The notes under the pieces are model-generated. The model was given only the letters and a program-made list of their open reading frames with translations. It was not told where the DNA came from and made no database searches. From Gigaspora margarita (taxonomy: Eukaryota; Glomeromycota; Glomeromycetes; Diversisporales; Gigasporaceae): a stretch of 64,000 nucleotides of DNA. Shown one piece after another: positions 24,149 through 35,699 of this stretch. Made by a program: the position numbers and the translations under genes. The DNA lies in the NCBI GenBank assembly GCA_009809945.1, contig WTPW01000776.1, positions 62,001 to 126,000 of the forward strand, given 5' to 3'. The number at the start of each line of letters is the position of its first letter. Position 1 is the first letter of the stretch.

Positions 24149-25545
24149 ATAACAGTCATAGGACATATAAATTTACTATAGATATGGATTAGAAGATTCT
24201 TTTAAATCTAACTTATTAACTTAAAATTAAATTTTTCGGGAATATAAAACAAGGGGAGAAGAAAAAATTGGGCTTAAAGATTGAATTAAAATTTCACTGA
24301 TTTTGCACAAAATGAAAATGTAACTTCGCCAAAAGCGAATATTTTCTGATTTTAATATAATATGTATATGTAAAATCATGCTCTGAACAACTTTACTTAG
24401 CGAAGAAAGTAGGTTATCTTGTAAGAAAAATGGGTTGTCTATGTGCTAAAGTTAAAATTTATCGTATTTCATAATACAACTTTTTTCCTTATTAGGTAAC
24501 CTACTTTGGGCTCTTAAGCAAAGTTGTTCGGCATGTAATTTTACATTATATTTGAGACTGAATCGTGGTTCTCGGACCTTTTACTAGTGAAAAATGGGTT
24601 TAAAGTTGAAAAAAAAATTTTTTAAAAAAAATTTTTTTTAAAAAATTTTTTTTCCAACTTTAAACCCATTTTTCACTAGTAAAAGGTCCGAGAACCGCGA
24701 TTCAGTCTCAAATATAATGTAAAATTACATGCCGAACAACTTTGCTTAAGAGCCCAAAGTAGGTTACCTAATAAGGAAAAAAGTTGTATTATGAAATACG
24801 ATAAATTTTAACTTTAGCACATAGACAACCCATTTTTCTTACAAGATAACCTACTTTCTTCTCTAAGTAAAGTTGTTCAGAGCATGATTTTACATGTACA
24901 CATTATTTTATAATCAGAAAATATTTGCTTTTGGTGAAGTTATATTTTCATTTTGAACAAAATCGGCGAAATTTTAATTCAATCTTTAAGGGTAGGGTAT
25001 AAGCATTTCCAAATTCATATAAAATAGATTGTAGATCAATTTTGTGTAACTGATGACATATGATTTACATGTAAACATTATATGATTCAACCAATCAGAA
25101 CTATCAATTCTTTGTGTAACCCACAAAAAACATATAAAATTCCAGAAAACTTTTATTATATATGAAGTTAATTTTTTTTAAAACAATATAAATTGTAAAA
25201 CTTCACTATTATAAACAATCTATTTAATATACATGTCTAATAAATTTAATACAAATTGGCTAAATTGTTAAAAAATTTTATTAGAAACATTTTTTTTATT
25301 ACTATGTAAAAATCCAATATACCATATAGATCATATAAAAAATGATCTATATACACCCTACTCTTAAGCCCAATTTTTTCTTCTCCCCTTGTTCTATACC
25401 TTCAAAAAATTTAATTTTAAGTTAATAAGTTAGATTTAAAAGAATCTTCTAATCCATATCTATAGTAAATTCATATGTTTTTATTATAATTTTTATTATA
25501 AACAACATTTGGACCATTTTTTAAGGACATGTCCTATGACTGATA
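24149..25545. mobile_element. 1.4-kb palindrome (long inverted repeat)
   Basis: Arms of about 450 bp diverge from a centre near 24627 made of A and T runs. Pairing can be followed from CTCGGACCTTTTACTAGTG at the centre out to AACAGTCATAGGACAT at 24150 and its complement near 25540. Arm identity is high by eye. The right arm carries two extra segments: a 374-bp MITE (24990-25363) and about 60 bp near 25475-25535. There is no coding capacity. Confidence 0.85.
24990..25363. mobile_element. TTAA-flanked 374-bp MITE in a palindrome arm
   Basis: Ends GGGTAGGGTATA and, inverted, GAGTAGGGTGTATA. TTAA flanks both sides (24986-24989, 25364-25367). The undisturbed left arm has the empty site with a single TTAA (24274-24277). 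TTAA duplication is the mark of piggyBac-type transposition. Confidence 0.8.
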
Positions 25546-26330
25546 AGTTTATCTAATTTTAAATCTTAATACAAACTTTTCTAGAAGCAATTCTAATATT
25601 TGCTTTTTTTGCATATAATTTGTAATTTGACTATCAAGTTCTCAAGATTTAAATATATTATGTTGTGTTCTATGGACTTTATAAGCCTAGTAAAGAAAAT
25701 TATATTTATTTTAAAGCATAGCTAACTGGGTTTGTAAATTAGCAAACTGGGTTTGTAAATAGCTAACTATGTTTGCAAATTTATTAACTGAGTTTGCAAA
25801 TTGCTACTTGATTTTTTGTACTAATTGCTTAAACATTTGCTTGTGAATATATTTGTAGTACTAATTTTTCAACCCTATTTCCATTAGAAAAGTAACAAAA
25901 ATCAGATCATTTTTTAGGAGGGAGAAGAGTAAAAAAAGTTGAAATTATATATAGAAACCTAACCAAATTTATATTAAAGAAGGAGAAGGTTGATAAAAAA
26001 TAATTGGATTAATAATAACACTGCCCTTATCAGAAATTATATTAAAATAATCTACAATACTATTTATTGTAGATGCTATTGTAATTGGGCTTTAAAAATA
26101 TTGTTTAATATTATCAATTTCTTTTTAAATTCTTTATTTTGGAATGTGGCTTTATTTTCAGATAAAGATAATCTAGATAACACTAGTTGTTGCACTATAT
26201 TTATATTATAGGAATTTTTATACAAATGTAGTATTTTTAATTAAGCTTGTTTATTTGATTTTAAATAAATGCTAACTACTTGTCTAAATAATCTATATAA
26301 TTTTCTCACTTTTTAGACTTTTTAAATATA
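25546..26330. other. AT-rich stretch, no supported gene
   Basis: It contains three or four tandem variants of TAACTGGGTTTGTAAATTAG (25729-25810). A 73-codon frame at 25990-26211 has no recognisable domain and atypical composition, so it is not called. Confidence 0.4.
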
Positions 26331-26503
26331 CAGTCAACTCCCGCAATAGTTACATCTTGCTATAGTTACAATCATGCTATAGTTACTTTAATTTTATTTA
26401 TCTGACATACAAACTATATGAATTCTTTTTTGCTTTAGTTACAATTTCGCAATATGCCCATAAAATGCTAATTTTGCTATGTGACTATTGCAAAAGTTGA
26501 CAG
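26331..26503. mobile_element. Tc1/mariner-type MITE
   Basis: Ends CAGTCAACTCCCGCAATAGT and GACTATTGCAAAAGTTGACAG are inverted and TA-flanked. Internal repeats of GCTATAGTTACAA extend the arms. It belongs to the same family as 15426-15609. Confidence 0.7.
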
Positions 26504-26779
26504 TATTTTCTAACTATTTTATAAGATTAGAAAATTTTAATTATAATGGATCTAGTTCCTTATAACAAATTGAAATTTCTTTTTCAAAGTAATTAATATA
26601 AATTTTTTTAAAGATATAAGCCTATTGAAAGATGCAGACTTGATCTTGTATTGCTAATAAAGCATCTTTAAATTATTAGATTTTTTTACTATCTTTTTGT
26701 TCTATTATTGTGAATGAAAAAAATTTTTGCTTCTATAATACAAATAGGTTTTAGAAAAGCTTATAAACTAAATATATTT

Positions 26780-27690
26780 ATTGTTTTGCATAAGATTTAT
26801 TATCAATCTAATAGCTATCAAAGATGTGAAAAAATTGTATAAAGCTTTTCTAAAAGCTGGTTATAATTTTTTTATAGATGAAGTTCATGATTGGCTTGAA
26901 AAACAGCCTTTATATTAGATTATTAGCTATATCCTAAATTTATTTTTTAAGCTTTATTTAATACTATGCATGTTCTTAATAAATATTATCAAGCAAACCT
27001 TCTTTATATGCCTATAACTGGATTAATAATATAACTTATAAATATTTTTAAGATTTAGATAAACAGTTTTTTAGCTGATTAGCTAGCTTATACTATAGCT
27101 AAAGCCTTTAAAAAAGTTTATAGTAATTCTAAGTGCCCTTTCATTTGGCCAAAATTATTAATAATAGATTCTGGTTCTGAATTTAAATTTGATTGTAGAG
27201 AATTACTGTAAATGGCCAGATACAAGACCCAAGTCTGTTACACTTTACCAATTTTAGAACCCTAAATAGACCCAGGTATAGTATGCAGCTGAGAGCTTAT
27301 CATGTATAGTATAAAAATTAGTGATGCACATACACTTTGCACTTATAATATGCGATTTAGATTTTAAAAAAGAACCATATATAATTAAAAAAATCCTGCA
27401 ATATTCACTTGAGTATAGTATATAGTGGGTCTACTATCTAAAAAGATCTTGTATCTGGCTATTTAGGGTAATAGAAAACATAATATTAAAATTAAAATTG
27501 GTATATCTTATAGAAGTCAAGTTATTGTTAAAAATTTAATTGTACTTTAGCTAAAAGATTATTTTGTTTACAAGGTATTTGATTTATTATTGCTATTAAC
27601 TAATAAATTAAAAGCTTAAGTAAAAAAATTTCCAATTATTGTTAAGGATTTAAGTAATTCAATAACTTATTTTTTTGGCATATTTCTTGC
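26780..27690 (+). pseudogene. Retrotransposon integrase relic
   Basis: Plus-strand coding-like pieces: KDVKKLYKAFLKAGY near 26824-26868, then in another frame AKAFKKVYSNSKCPFIWPK and LLIIDSGSEFKFDCREL (about 27100-27200), matching the second catalytic Asp region of DDE integrases (IDSGSEF). After a MITE the frame resumes as HNIKIKIGISYRSQVIVKNL, where a catalytic Glu would be expected but Lys is read (VKNL for VERF). Integrases insert element cDNA in the nucleus. It is dead through stops, frameshifts and the insertion. Confidence 0.55.
27206..27468. mobile_element. TA-flanked MITE splitting the integrase relic
   Basis: Ends CTGTAAATGGCCAGATACAA and, inverted, CCCTAAATAGCCAGATACAA, with TA at 27204-27205 and 27469-27470. 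263 bp, non-coding. Confidence 0.8.
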
Positions 27691-27846
27691 TCTTTAACTC
27701 TAACCTTAATACTAGTTGGAACTTTAATTTTAATTAATAATAATTTTATTGTTTTTAAATATTAACCTGCAATATCACAACCTGTTAAATTTAACTAAAC
27801 CTTATTTTAAATATTAAATTTAAATATAAAATTTTTTATTTAAATA

Positions 27847-30800
27847 TTAATTATTATTAAATGTACTTTTATGAGAAAAAAATACCATTGAAAAACGAAT
27901 GCCTTGAGCAGGTGCATTTCCATGAATTAACAAATCTGATCTAAACATTATTACTTGTCCTTTAACTAACTTAATTTTGAGATTTAAACATGGAAAAATT
28001 AAATCCCCACTAGTCCAATTACCCACAGGTACAACTACACATAATCCATTATCATTTGCATCAATATGAAAAGATGTAGTTGCATTATAATTAATATTTA
28101 ATAAAGAAAAAACTTTAAAAAGCTTTTTTACCTTAAAAAAATAAATTAATAAAATATTAATAAGTATTTTAAAAGAAGTCTATTTATAACAGCCTGTTAT
28201 ATAATAGCTATAAGGTCATATTAATGTTAAAATAGGATTAAGATTAGGGTTAGAATTAAGATTAGTACAAAATTGCAAAAAGATCTTTTTTTTAAAAGTG
28301 CAATAGGGGTTATCTTAGTAAAATTTTGAGTTATAAATAAAACTATTACAAATAAGTGTGCAACAGGCTGTTACAAATAGATTTATTTAATAATAAATTT
28401 TATACTTTATTATCTATATAATATATTACTATCAATAAAATATGTATAATATGAAATTAAAATAAACAAAATTTTATTTTTTTAATATAGTTAGAGAAAA
28501 TAAAAGTACTATATAATAAAATATTATAAAAATTTTTTGCTAAAGTACAAAAAATAATTTTATAGTTAAAATTTTAGATTAAAGATAATTTTTTAAAAAA
28601 GATATATTTTGTTTTAATTTTATATTATATTTAATTTTGTATTCTAATTAGTTAAGTAGAATAGTAATATATTATTTTAACAATACACTTAATAATAATA
28701 TTAAATTTTATTACCTTTTTAGGATATTGAACCAATTTTAATTTATTATACCAGTTAGGATAATGTTTTTGTATAATATTAGCTAAAACATTATCAGCTA
28801 ATGGTATAATACCATCTAACATCTTATCAATATATCTAAAAATATAGTAATAAATATTTAATTAAATTATATTAAATAAATAATTAATTAAAATACTTAC
28901 AATGGATGTTCTTTACAAGTTGATGTAGTTCCTAAATAATCACCAGAATTATAGGGTAATTTAGTATAGGTTCTTAAAACTCCAAAAATCTCATAATGCT
29001 TTTCTTGAAAATTTTTTGAATGATAAGATCTAATTTTGTTTGTATGCAACCAATATTGATGAATACTATATTCTGAAAGATTTAGATACTTGAATTGGTT
29101 ATTATTAAGATTAAATATTCGAATTAATGTTGAATTATTATTGTCAACAAGATGGTATAGATCTAAATATATTAATTATTAATTTAAATGTATATATTAT
29201 ATATTAATTAAATAAATATATTTACCAGATACTTCTTTTAATCCTAGAATCATATTCATATTATTATATTCTTTAATTAATTTATTAGTATAGTTTGGTA
29301 TTTTATTCTCATATTTTATTAAATTGCTTTCTTCTTTAACTATTCTTTGAGCTTTAGCATATAATTTTTGCTTTGTAGCTCTTATTTTATATCTTCTTGA
29401 TAAATTATTATTTAAATTTTGGTTATCCTTCCAGTTATTTTCAGCAATATTAATATAAATATCATTAATATAGAAATATATTTTTTAAATACATTATTAG
29501 AATTTGAATTGTTAAATATATTTTTATATTTTTGACAAACTTTATCAAATTTATCAAAAAATATAATATGAGTTTCAGCTTTAGAAATATTAAATTCATA
29601 TTTGTGAATTGAATCAGATAAATTTTTTCGAAGTATTTTACTTAATTCTTCTTCTAAATTTAGTTTGTCTGATTCATTTTGGTTTTGTTCAACTAATTTT
29701 TTAGTTGTACTAAAAATTAAATCATTTATTTGAATTTTATTGTCCAAAAATTCATTATAATTAATTAAATCAGAGCCAATTGCTGAAGTTCCAGTCCAAT
29801 CATTATTAAAAGTTTTAAAGTTTTCTTCATCTTTAGCATCTGTTTGAGACCAATAATTTCTATTATCAGGACTTAATCGCTATAATTAAATAAAAATATT
29901 TAAAAGTTTAAATTATATTTTAAACAAAAAATATTGAATCAAGTAAATTTTTGTAAACTAGTTATTATATTAAATAATTTTTGTACTATTTAATTTATTT
30001 CTTTAAAATAAAATCAAATTGCAAAAAAATTATTAGATCTTTTTACTTGACAAAAATACTCTTCTATTTGCAAAACTCTATTTTTTTATATTAAAATATT
30101 AATATGTTTAAAAATAATAAATAAATAAATATATGTTGTGGCTAAAGCTAGAAATAGCTAAAGCTAAAAATTTTGATTAATTTAATATGAAAATTTTAAA
30201 AATTTTTAAACCTTTTGTTATAGGTTTTTTAGAATTAGATTAGGACCTCAGACATCTCTCATATAGGTTATAACTAGGTTTTGGCCAATTTTGACCTAAT
30301 TTGTTAAAAATAACAAACAAATATTTTGTTAAATATCTTTTGATCCAGTAATCAAATTGAATAAACTTTTGTATTAGATATGCCTCACTGAGATCTTTAT
30401 TTTTTAAAAAAAGTTTATTCAAATTGGACTACTAGATGCTAAGATAATTGCTAAAAACTGTTTTTTTGCTTTTTAAATTTCAGGGTTTTTGCTAAAATGC
30501 ATAACATATGATCTTTGTACTAGATGTCTTGTCTGGGGTCCTATTAGATTAGGGTTTAGAATTAGTTTTAATAATAAAAAAGTATAAGTGGATTTTAATA
30601 GAGGCTTTATTTTTAGGATTTTGTTAAATTTAAAAGGTTGTAATATTATAGGTTAATATTTAAAAAAATAAAATTATTGTTTTTTTTATAATTTTTCTTA
30701 ATTTTCATTTATTTTTGTTATACAAGATCCTATGACCTAATTGTTCAATCATATTAACCTGTAATATAGCAACCTGTGATATTTATCAACATTCTATTTT

Positions 30801-33190
30801 TAAATCAAGGTTCTTAATTTCTAGCTTTAGCTATAACAATAATTTATTTATTAACTAAACTAAATATAAAATATTTATTTATTCATTTAAAAATATATAT
30901 AATTTAAGAAAAATTATATTATTAATACTGTATTATATAACACCCTATATTAAACCTCTTTTAAAATTCTCGAATATCTGAGAATTTTACTAGAGTAACA
31001 CCTAATGCATAACTAAAAAAATGGTCCTCTTGCAATTTTACTAAAATTCTAACTTTAATTTAACTCTATTCTAATTCTAACTCTAACTATTATCATAACC
31101 TAGTCTGCATTATAGGATGTTATATATAATACAGTATTATGAATATAATATCTCATAATTTAATATATGGGAACATCAATGGAAAAGAACCATATTTTTT
31201 TCTAAATAAAAGTTTTGCAACTTTAAGTTAAAATAGCTTAACAACTACTTAATCAAATTTAATAAAAATTTATTTATTTTAATTTTAGATAGTTATAGAA
31301 TTAAAACAAAAAAATTTTTATTAAATTTGATATAGTAGTTGTTAAAATATTTTAATTTAAAATTTAAAAAAAAGTTACTAAAAATGATTTGTCCCTTTTC
31401 TATTAATATCCTTCATATATCTAAATTATAAAAATTTAAGTTATATAAAAATACAAACAAATACATAATCTGTTTATGATTTGTATCTTTCTAAAAATAT
31501 TTTTTAATACTTACATTAATTAATGCAATTTTAATTTTATCTATTTGGCATTGCTGATTATTATCTAAATATAAATTTGGAATTAAAATTCGATATTCTT
31601 TAATGTTCTTCTTTTCCTGTAATTATAATAAAAATTTTAAATTAATATTAAAATTTAATAATATTTATTTTGATCTAAATTATTTTGATCTTTATATGAT
31701 TATATAATTTGTATAGATTGAACTAGATTTTAAAATACTTTGATACAAGCCAATTATATTAATATTTAATTAAAAAAACTAATTCAGATTCAAATAAATC
31801 CAAAGTGGTTTAATTGATTACACTCTAGTTTAAATAAACCTATAATAGTTCAATTTGATCCAAATTTAGATATTATATTCCAATTGGCTTGGATTAAAGT
31901 TGCAAATTATATAAATTTGATTTTTTTGTTCAAAATAGCTAATATAGCACTGTTTAATTTATCACTTTATTGATATAGTAATAATACATATGTACCCAAA
32001 TTTTGACCAATCAAATTATAGTAAAAACTTAATTTATTACTTTACTAATATAGTAATAATACATATGTACCAAATTTTGACCAATCAAATTATAGTAAAA
32101 ATGAATTTTTGATTAAAAATATCTTAATAACCACCAAGTAAAATTTAATAAACATTCTTTATTTAAAATTTACAAATCTATAGAATTTATATAAATGTTC
32201 ATCAAATCTAACTTAGTACTTGCCAAGATATTTTTACTTGAAGTTTACAAAATTCAAAACATCTATTAAACTAAAAGCTATACAAATCTTTTTCAAACTT
32301 TGAAAAAATATTTTGACAACTACTAGACCAAATTCTATAAACTTCTTTTTTTATTTAAGCTTACAAACCTTTAGAATACAAATAAAAAAGTCTATCAAAT
32401 TTTGCTTGGCAGTTGTTATAATATTTTGTTAAAGTTTAGAAGAAATTTTTATATAATAATATCTATTTTTAATAAATTGTTTGAATTTTGTCAAACTGTA
32501 AGCAAAGATATCTTAATACCAACAAGTTAAATTTAATGAAATTTTTTTATTTAATTCTATATATTTAAAAATTTCAAGAAAAAATTTCATCAGATTTGAT
32601 TTGGTAGCTATCAAGATATCAACTCTAATGTTTACAAAATTTAAAGTAATTACAAAAATTCTGTTAAACTTTAACAAAAATACCTTAACAACTACCAAGC
32701 CAAGTTTGATGTCTATTATTTGAACTATATGAACATATAAAATTCAAATAAAAAATTTTATCAAATTTAATTTAAAGGTTGTAAAAATATATTTACTTAT
32801 AGTTCAAAAAACTATTGTAACAACTTTTATTTTAATAGATATTTTTGATTCTGGCAAACTTTGAGCAAATATATCTATGAACCCACCAAATCAAATTAGA
32901 AAACCTTTTCTATTTGCATTTCTTGAATTTGTTACTCAAAGCTTGTTCGCATTATCTAAAAATACATATGATTGGGCAATCTTTGTGTTAATTTGTTGAT
33001 TATCGTGCTCTGATAAAGTTGATAAATCGCATGTTGCTATATTGGGAGCTATCTCTTTGTTGTCTCGGGTCTGATTAAAGTCACACAGATCACATGATCA
33101 CATGATAGATCAAAAGACTCAGGTCAAAAAAGAATTCCCTATTATTTATATTAAAAAAATACATACCATCGCTTTAGTATATTTGGGCAT
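27847..33190 (-). CDS. 2-oxoglutarate/Fe(II) dioxygenase-like protein, seven exons
   Basis: Exons: 33190-33167, 31616-31515, 29879-29493, 29427-29226, 29162-28901, 28835-28715, 28131-27847 (stop 27849-27847). They total 1383 nt, 460 residues. All junctions are GT..AG (donors GTATGT, GTAAGT, GTATTT, GTAAAT, GTAAGT, GTAATA) and join in frame. The C-terminal 95 residues form a double-stranded beta-helix signature: FHID (His388, Asp390; metal ligands), GLCVVVPVGNW, GDLIFP, LVKGQVIMFRS, LIHGN (His436, third ligand) and GIRFS (Arg445, 2-oxoglutarate carboxylate). Such enzymes oxidise substrates with O2 and 2-oxoglutarate. The G-D-L-x-F-P layout recalls fungal TET/JBP-like and related families, but the substrate is unknown. 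The N-terminal 360 residues are Asn/Lys-rich and unrecognised. Skipping the 65-nt intron 29492-29428 would leave a frameshift. Introns 1, 2 and 6 are swollen by repeats. Confidence 0.7.
28179..28381. mobile_element. MITE in intron 6 of the dioxygenase gene
   Basis: Inverted ends TCTATTTATAACAGCCTGTT and AACAGGCTGTTACAAATAGA. The interior holds a TTAGGGTTAGAATTAAG stretch. 203 bp; the target duplication is unclear. Confidence 0.7.
30134..30829. mobile_element. Inverted-repeat element in intron 2
   Basis: Left TTGTGGCTAAAGCTAGAAAT and right ATTTCTAGCTTTAGCTATAACAA ends pair. An inner inverted pair (ATTAGGACCTCAGACATCT near 30238; AGATGTCTTGTCTGGGGTCC near 30521) suggests a nested element. About 700 bp, non-coding. 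Confidence 0.6.
30928..31134. mobile_element. TA-flanked MITE in intron 2
   Basis: Ends CTGTATTATATAACACCCTA and, inverted, CTGTATTATATATAACATCC, with TA flanks (30926-30927, 31135-31136). 207 bp. Confidence 0.75.
31195..31385. repeat. Palindromic satellite module in intron 2
   Basis: AACAACTACTTAATCAAATT ... ATAAAAATTTATTT ... TAAATTTGATATAGTAGTTG folds back on itself. Same module type as 32100-32910 and the arms of the 6.9-kb element. Confidence 0.6.
31960..32910. repeat. Tandem repeats in intron 1 (72-bp pair and palindromic satellite)
   Basis: A 72-bp unit (ATATAGTAATAATACATATG ... TTTTGACCAATCAAATTATA) is duplicated at about 31970-32110. Then about five diverged units of 185-200 bp (starts near 32110, 32300, 32505, 32680 and 32865) follow. 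Each has inverted halves around a T/A-rich centre (AACAACTACCAAGCCAAGTT; AATTTGRTTTGGTAGCTATC). Confidence 0.65.
32911..33166. other. 5' part of intron 1
   Basis: No element recognised. It contains CACATGATCACATGATAGATC (33099-33119), a short imperfect duplication. The splice donor GTATGT of exon 1 is read on the minus strand at 33166-33161. Confidence 0.4.
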
Positions 33191-33599
33191 AGTTTAATAA
33201 AAAAAAAAAAAGGTTTAATAATTTTTTATAAAAAAAAAAATAATAAAATTCTTCCTTGTATCTAAAATTTCAAAATTTTTGCAAAAAATTTTTATTACTG
33301 CAATAAAAATGACATTTATAAATACATGCCCAATTTATACCAATTTTACATGTGGGGGGAAGTTTTTTTTTCGCCTAAGCCCATCATGCAATTTCACAGC
33401 CTTTTAGCGATTTTAAGTCGCTTTTCTTTTCATTGCGACTTAGCCTGACTCTTTTTTTATTTATTTATTTGGTTATTTTAGGCTTTGATTCTTCTCTTCT
33501 TCCAAGGGCTTGGTCTTCTTCTTTGGGAGCTTATGCTTTGTGGTCTCCCATTATGTCAGCATGGGTCATGGTCACGTTTTCGGTCTCATGATAGCGAAT
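33191..33599. other. Upstream region of the dioxygenase gene
   Basis: A-rich and T-rich runs lie just upstream of the ATG (33200-33240). A moderately GC-richer block with TCTTCTCTTCTTCCAAGG follows at 33480-33600. No promoter motif can be supported. Confidence 0.35.
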
Positions 33600-34760
33600 T
33601 TGCTGTGGCAAGTTTCGACGGCATTGCCACCAATACTATATACACATCTTACCTATAAATCAACGAACCTTGAATTGAATGTCTAAAACTTCAATTACGA
33701 AAGCCATCATGAATCTATTTTATAGTGATCTATAAAAAAACATAAAATAAAATAAAAGTGATAATGTTATAGAAACTAAGCAATTAGATACTCAGGTAAA
33801 TGAAAACCTAAAAACACCACTATCTATAAACCTCATGGTGTAATGTCGAATCTATATACACATCCTATTTAACAATCAACAAACCTTGAATGAATCATAT
33901 AAAACTTCAATTACGAAAGCCATTCTTAATCTATGTTATATGATCTATAAAAAAAAAATAAAATAAAATAAAAAAAATGATGATATCGAAACAAAGCAAT
34001 TAGATACTTGGGACAAAAAAAAAACCTAAAAACACCTCCACTACTAGTAAACTGTATGTTGTAATGTCAAATCTATGCACACATCCTACTTAATAATCAA
34101 AAACCTTGAATCGAATCATCTAAAGCTTTAATTACAAAAGCCATCCTTAATTTATTTTATAGTAATCTATAAAACAAAATAAAATAAAATAAAAAAAATA
34201 CTTGCTAGCCTTTTAATTACTTTACCATTACGAAATTATTTTGTCATCATAACATACATACGTAATTACTACATCGCTACATACAAATATCATAACATAT
34301 TAATATACAATATATATACTTACACAACATATATACAATATATAATAACTTATATGCACAATAATGTTCTTATCTATCAATCAACGAACCTTGAATCAAA
34401 TGTTCTAAAACTTCAATTACGAAAGTCTATTTTATAGTGATCTATAAAAAAATAAAATAAAATAAAATAAAAAAAGTGATGTTATCGAAATGAATTAATC
34501 AGATACTTGGGACAAACAGAAAACCCAAAAACATCTCACTAACTATAAACTGCAAGATGTAACGTCGAATGTAACACACATCTTACTTAACAATCAATGA
34601 ACCTTAAAGCGAATATCTTAAACTTCATTTACGAAAGCCATCCTTAATCTATTTTATAGTGATCTATAAATAAAATAAAAAAATTTCTGCTTGCCTTTTA
34701 ATTACATTACCATTATGTAATTATTTTGCCATCATATCATACACGCATAATTACTACATC
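33600..34760. repeat. Minisatellite, about 215-bp units
   Basis: Five diverged units begin near 33646, 33865, 34083, 34360 and 34581 with CATCYTACTTAACAATCAAC-type sequence. They share AAACTTCAATTACGAAAGCC, ATTTTATAGTGATCTATAAA and an (AAAAT)n tract. An interspersed AATTACTTTACCATTACG block at 34200-34340 recurs at 34690-34765. No reading frame. Confidence 0.75.
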
Positions 34761-34779
34761 GCTATACCAGGAACATAGT

Positions 34780-34870
34780 ATGAAGTACGAAGTGTATACC
34801 AGGAACGTAGTCATGCAAATTACAGAGTTACCAGGAATGTAGTCATACAAATTGATGGAGTGTATGGTTA
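34780..34870. repeat. Three-copy short tandem repeat
   Basis: TACCAGGAACGTAGTCATGC and two variants, about 40 bp apart. Confidence 0.7.
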
Positions 34871-34947
34871 CCTGCCATCTAGAATAATAGTTCACAAAAT
34901 CTTGCATTTGATTGGACGTTAAAAATCTATGATTTCACATGTCATGT

Positions 34948-35355
34948 TTATGTGTGGTGTAATACAGTATACTGTTTATTCGTGTATGAGCATACCGGAT
35001 TTGATATTTGTGCTACTCTGACAAAATATATTCCATAAGGATCATCCATTTCTGCTAATTTTTGATAATAATTGAATGCTTTATGCTTGTCCTTTTCAAC
35101 CCATTTTCCGTAATAATAACAATTTGCAGGAATGATTTGAACTATAGAGTTGGTTTGATCATCTAAACAATAATTTATGATATTAACTATATTTTGTTTC
35201 TTCTTTATTAGAAATTGTTCTAATGTATCCAAAATTGAATTTTTAGTATTGTAAATTATTATCTTTTAAATGCAATTGGCATCATTGTTAGTAATATCTG
35301 ATGAGCTCTCAATTTTTTCAAGTTCCTTTACAAATATGTTATCGTAATTTGACAT
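34948..35355 (-). pseudogene. SLR-family N-terminal fragment, truncated
   Basis: The start at 35355 fits the family start MSNYDNIF (as in the copies at 53182 and 58592), preceded by CTTGCGTCAAA. An in-frame TAA follows 29 codons later and about 20 codons of the family N-terminus are missing. The frame then continues as DTLEQFLIKKKQN and one SLR unit (KWVEKDKHKAFNYYQKLAEM) before the homology is lost near 35030. SLRs are 36-44-residue helix pairs acting as protein scaffolds. It has no kinase part and stands head-to-head with the next locus, 345 bp between ATGs. Confidence 0.7.
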
Positions 35356-35645
35356 TTTGACGCAAGAAAAGTAAGTTGAATATCGATAATCCGACACTTG
35401 AAGAAATTAGGTATAATACACCAGCTGAATTTGGTAAAATCTGGAAAAACGTATACCAATATGAAGCAAAAGAAGCAGGAGATAAAAAGAATATCGTACG
35501 CTGATTGAAAATCTGAACAATTAAAGACTATCACAGTGTCGATGAAACAAGAGTCGCGACACTTGATCAACTGGCGCAACATTACCAAAATTATTAGCTG
35601 ATCTGATTGTTACCGTCAAAAGGATCGATGCCTTAACCCATAGGC
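35356..35645 (+). other. Spacer between divergent SLR loci with a coding-like remnant
   Basis: The plus strand can be read as IDNPTLEEIRYNTPAEFGKI (about 35379-35440), then KEAGDKKN, and with a frame change SVDETRVATLDQLAQHYQN near 35535-35590. Composition looks like protein, but I do not recognise the family and there is no complete frame. CTTGCGTCAAA sits just before both ATGs. Confidence 0.35.
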
Positions 35646-35699
35646 TCTAATAAATTTGATGCATTTATATCGATATCAACATACATTTCTTGCGTCAAA
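35646..35699 (+). promoter_or_regulatory. Conserved 5' block of the SLR-kinase family
   Basis: CTCTAATAAATTTGATGC, then about 25 bp, then TTTCTTGCGTCAAA directly abutting the ATG at 35700. The same two blocks with the same spacing precede the loci starting at 53182 and 58592. Probably core promoter and 5' leader; not tested. Confidence 0.6.
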
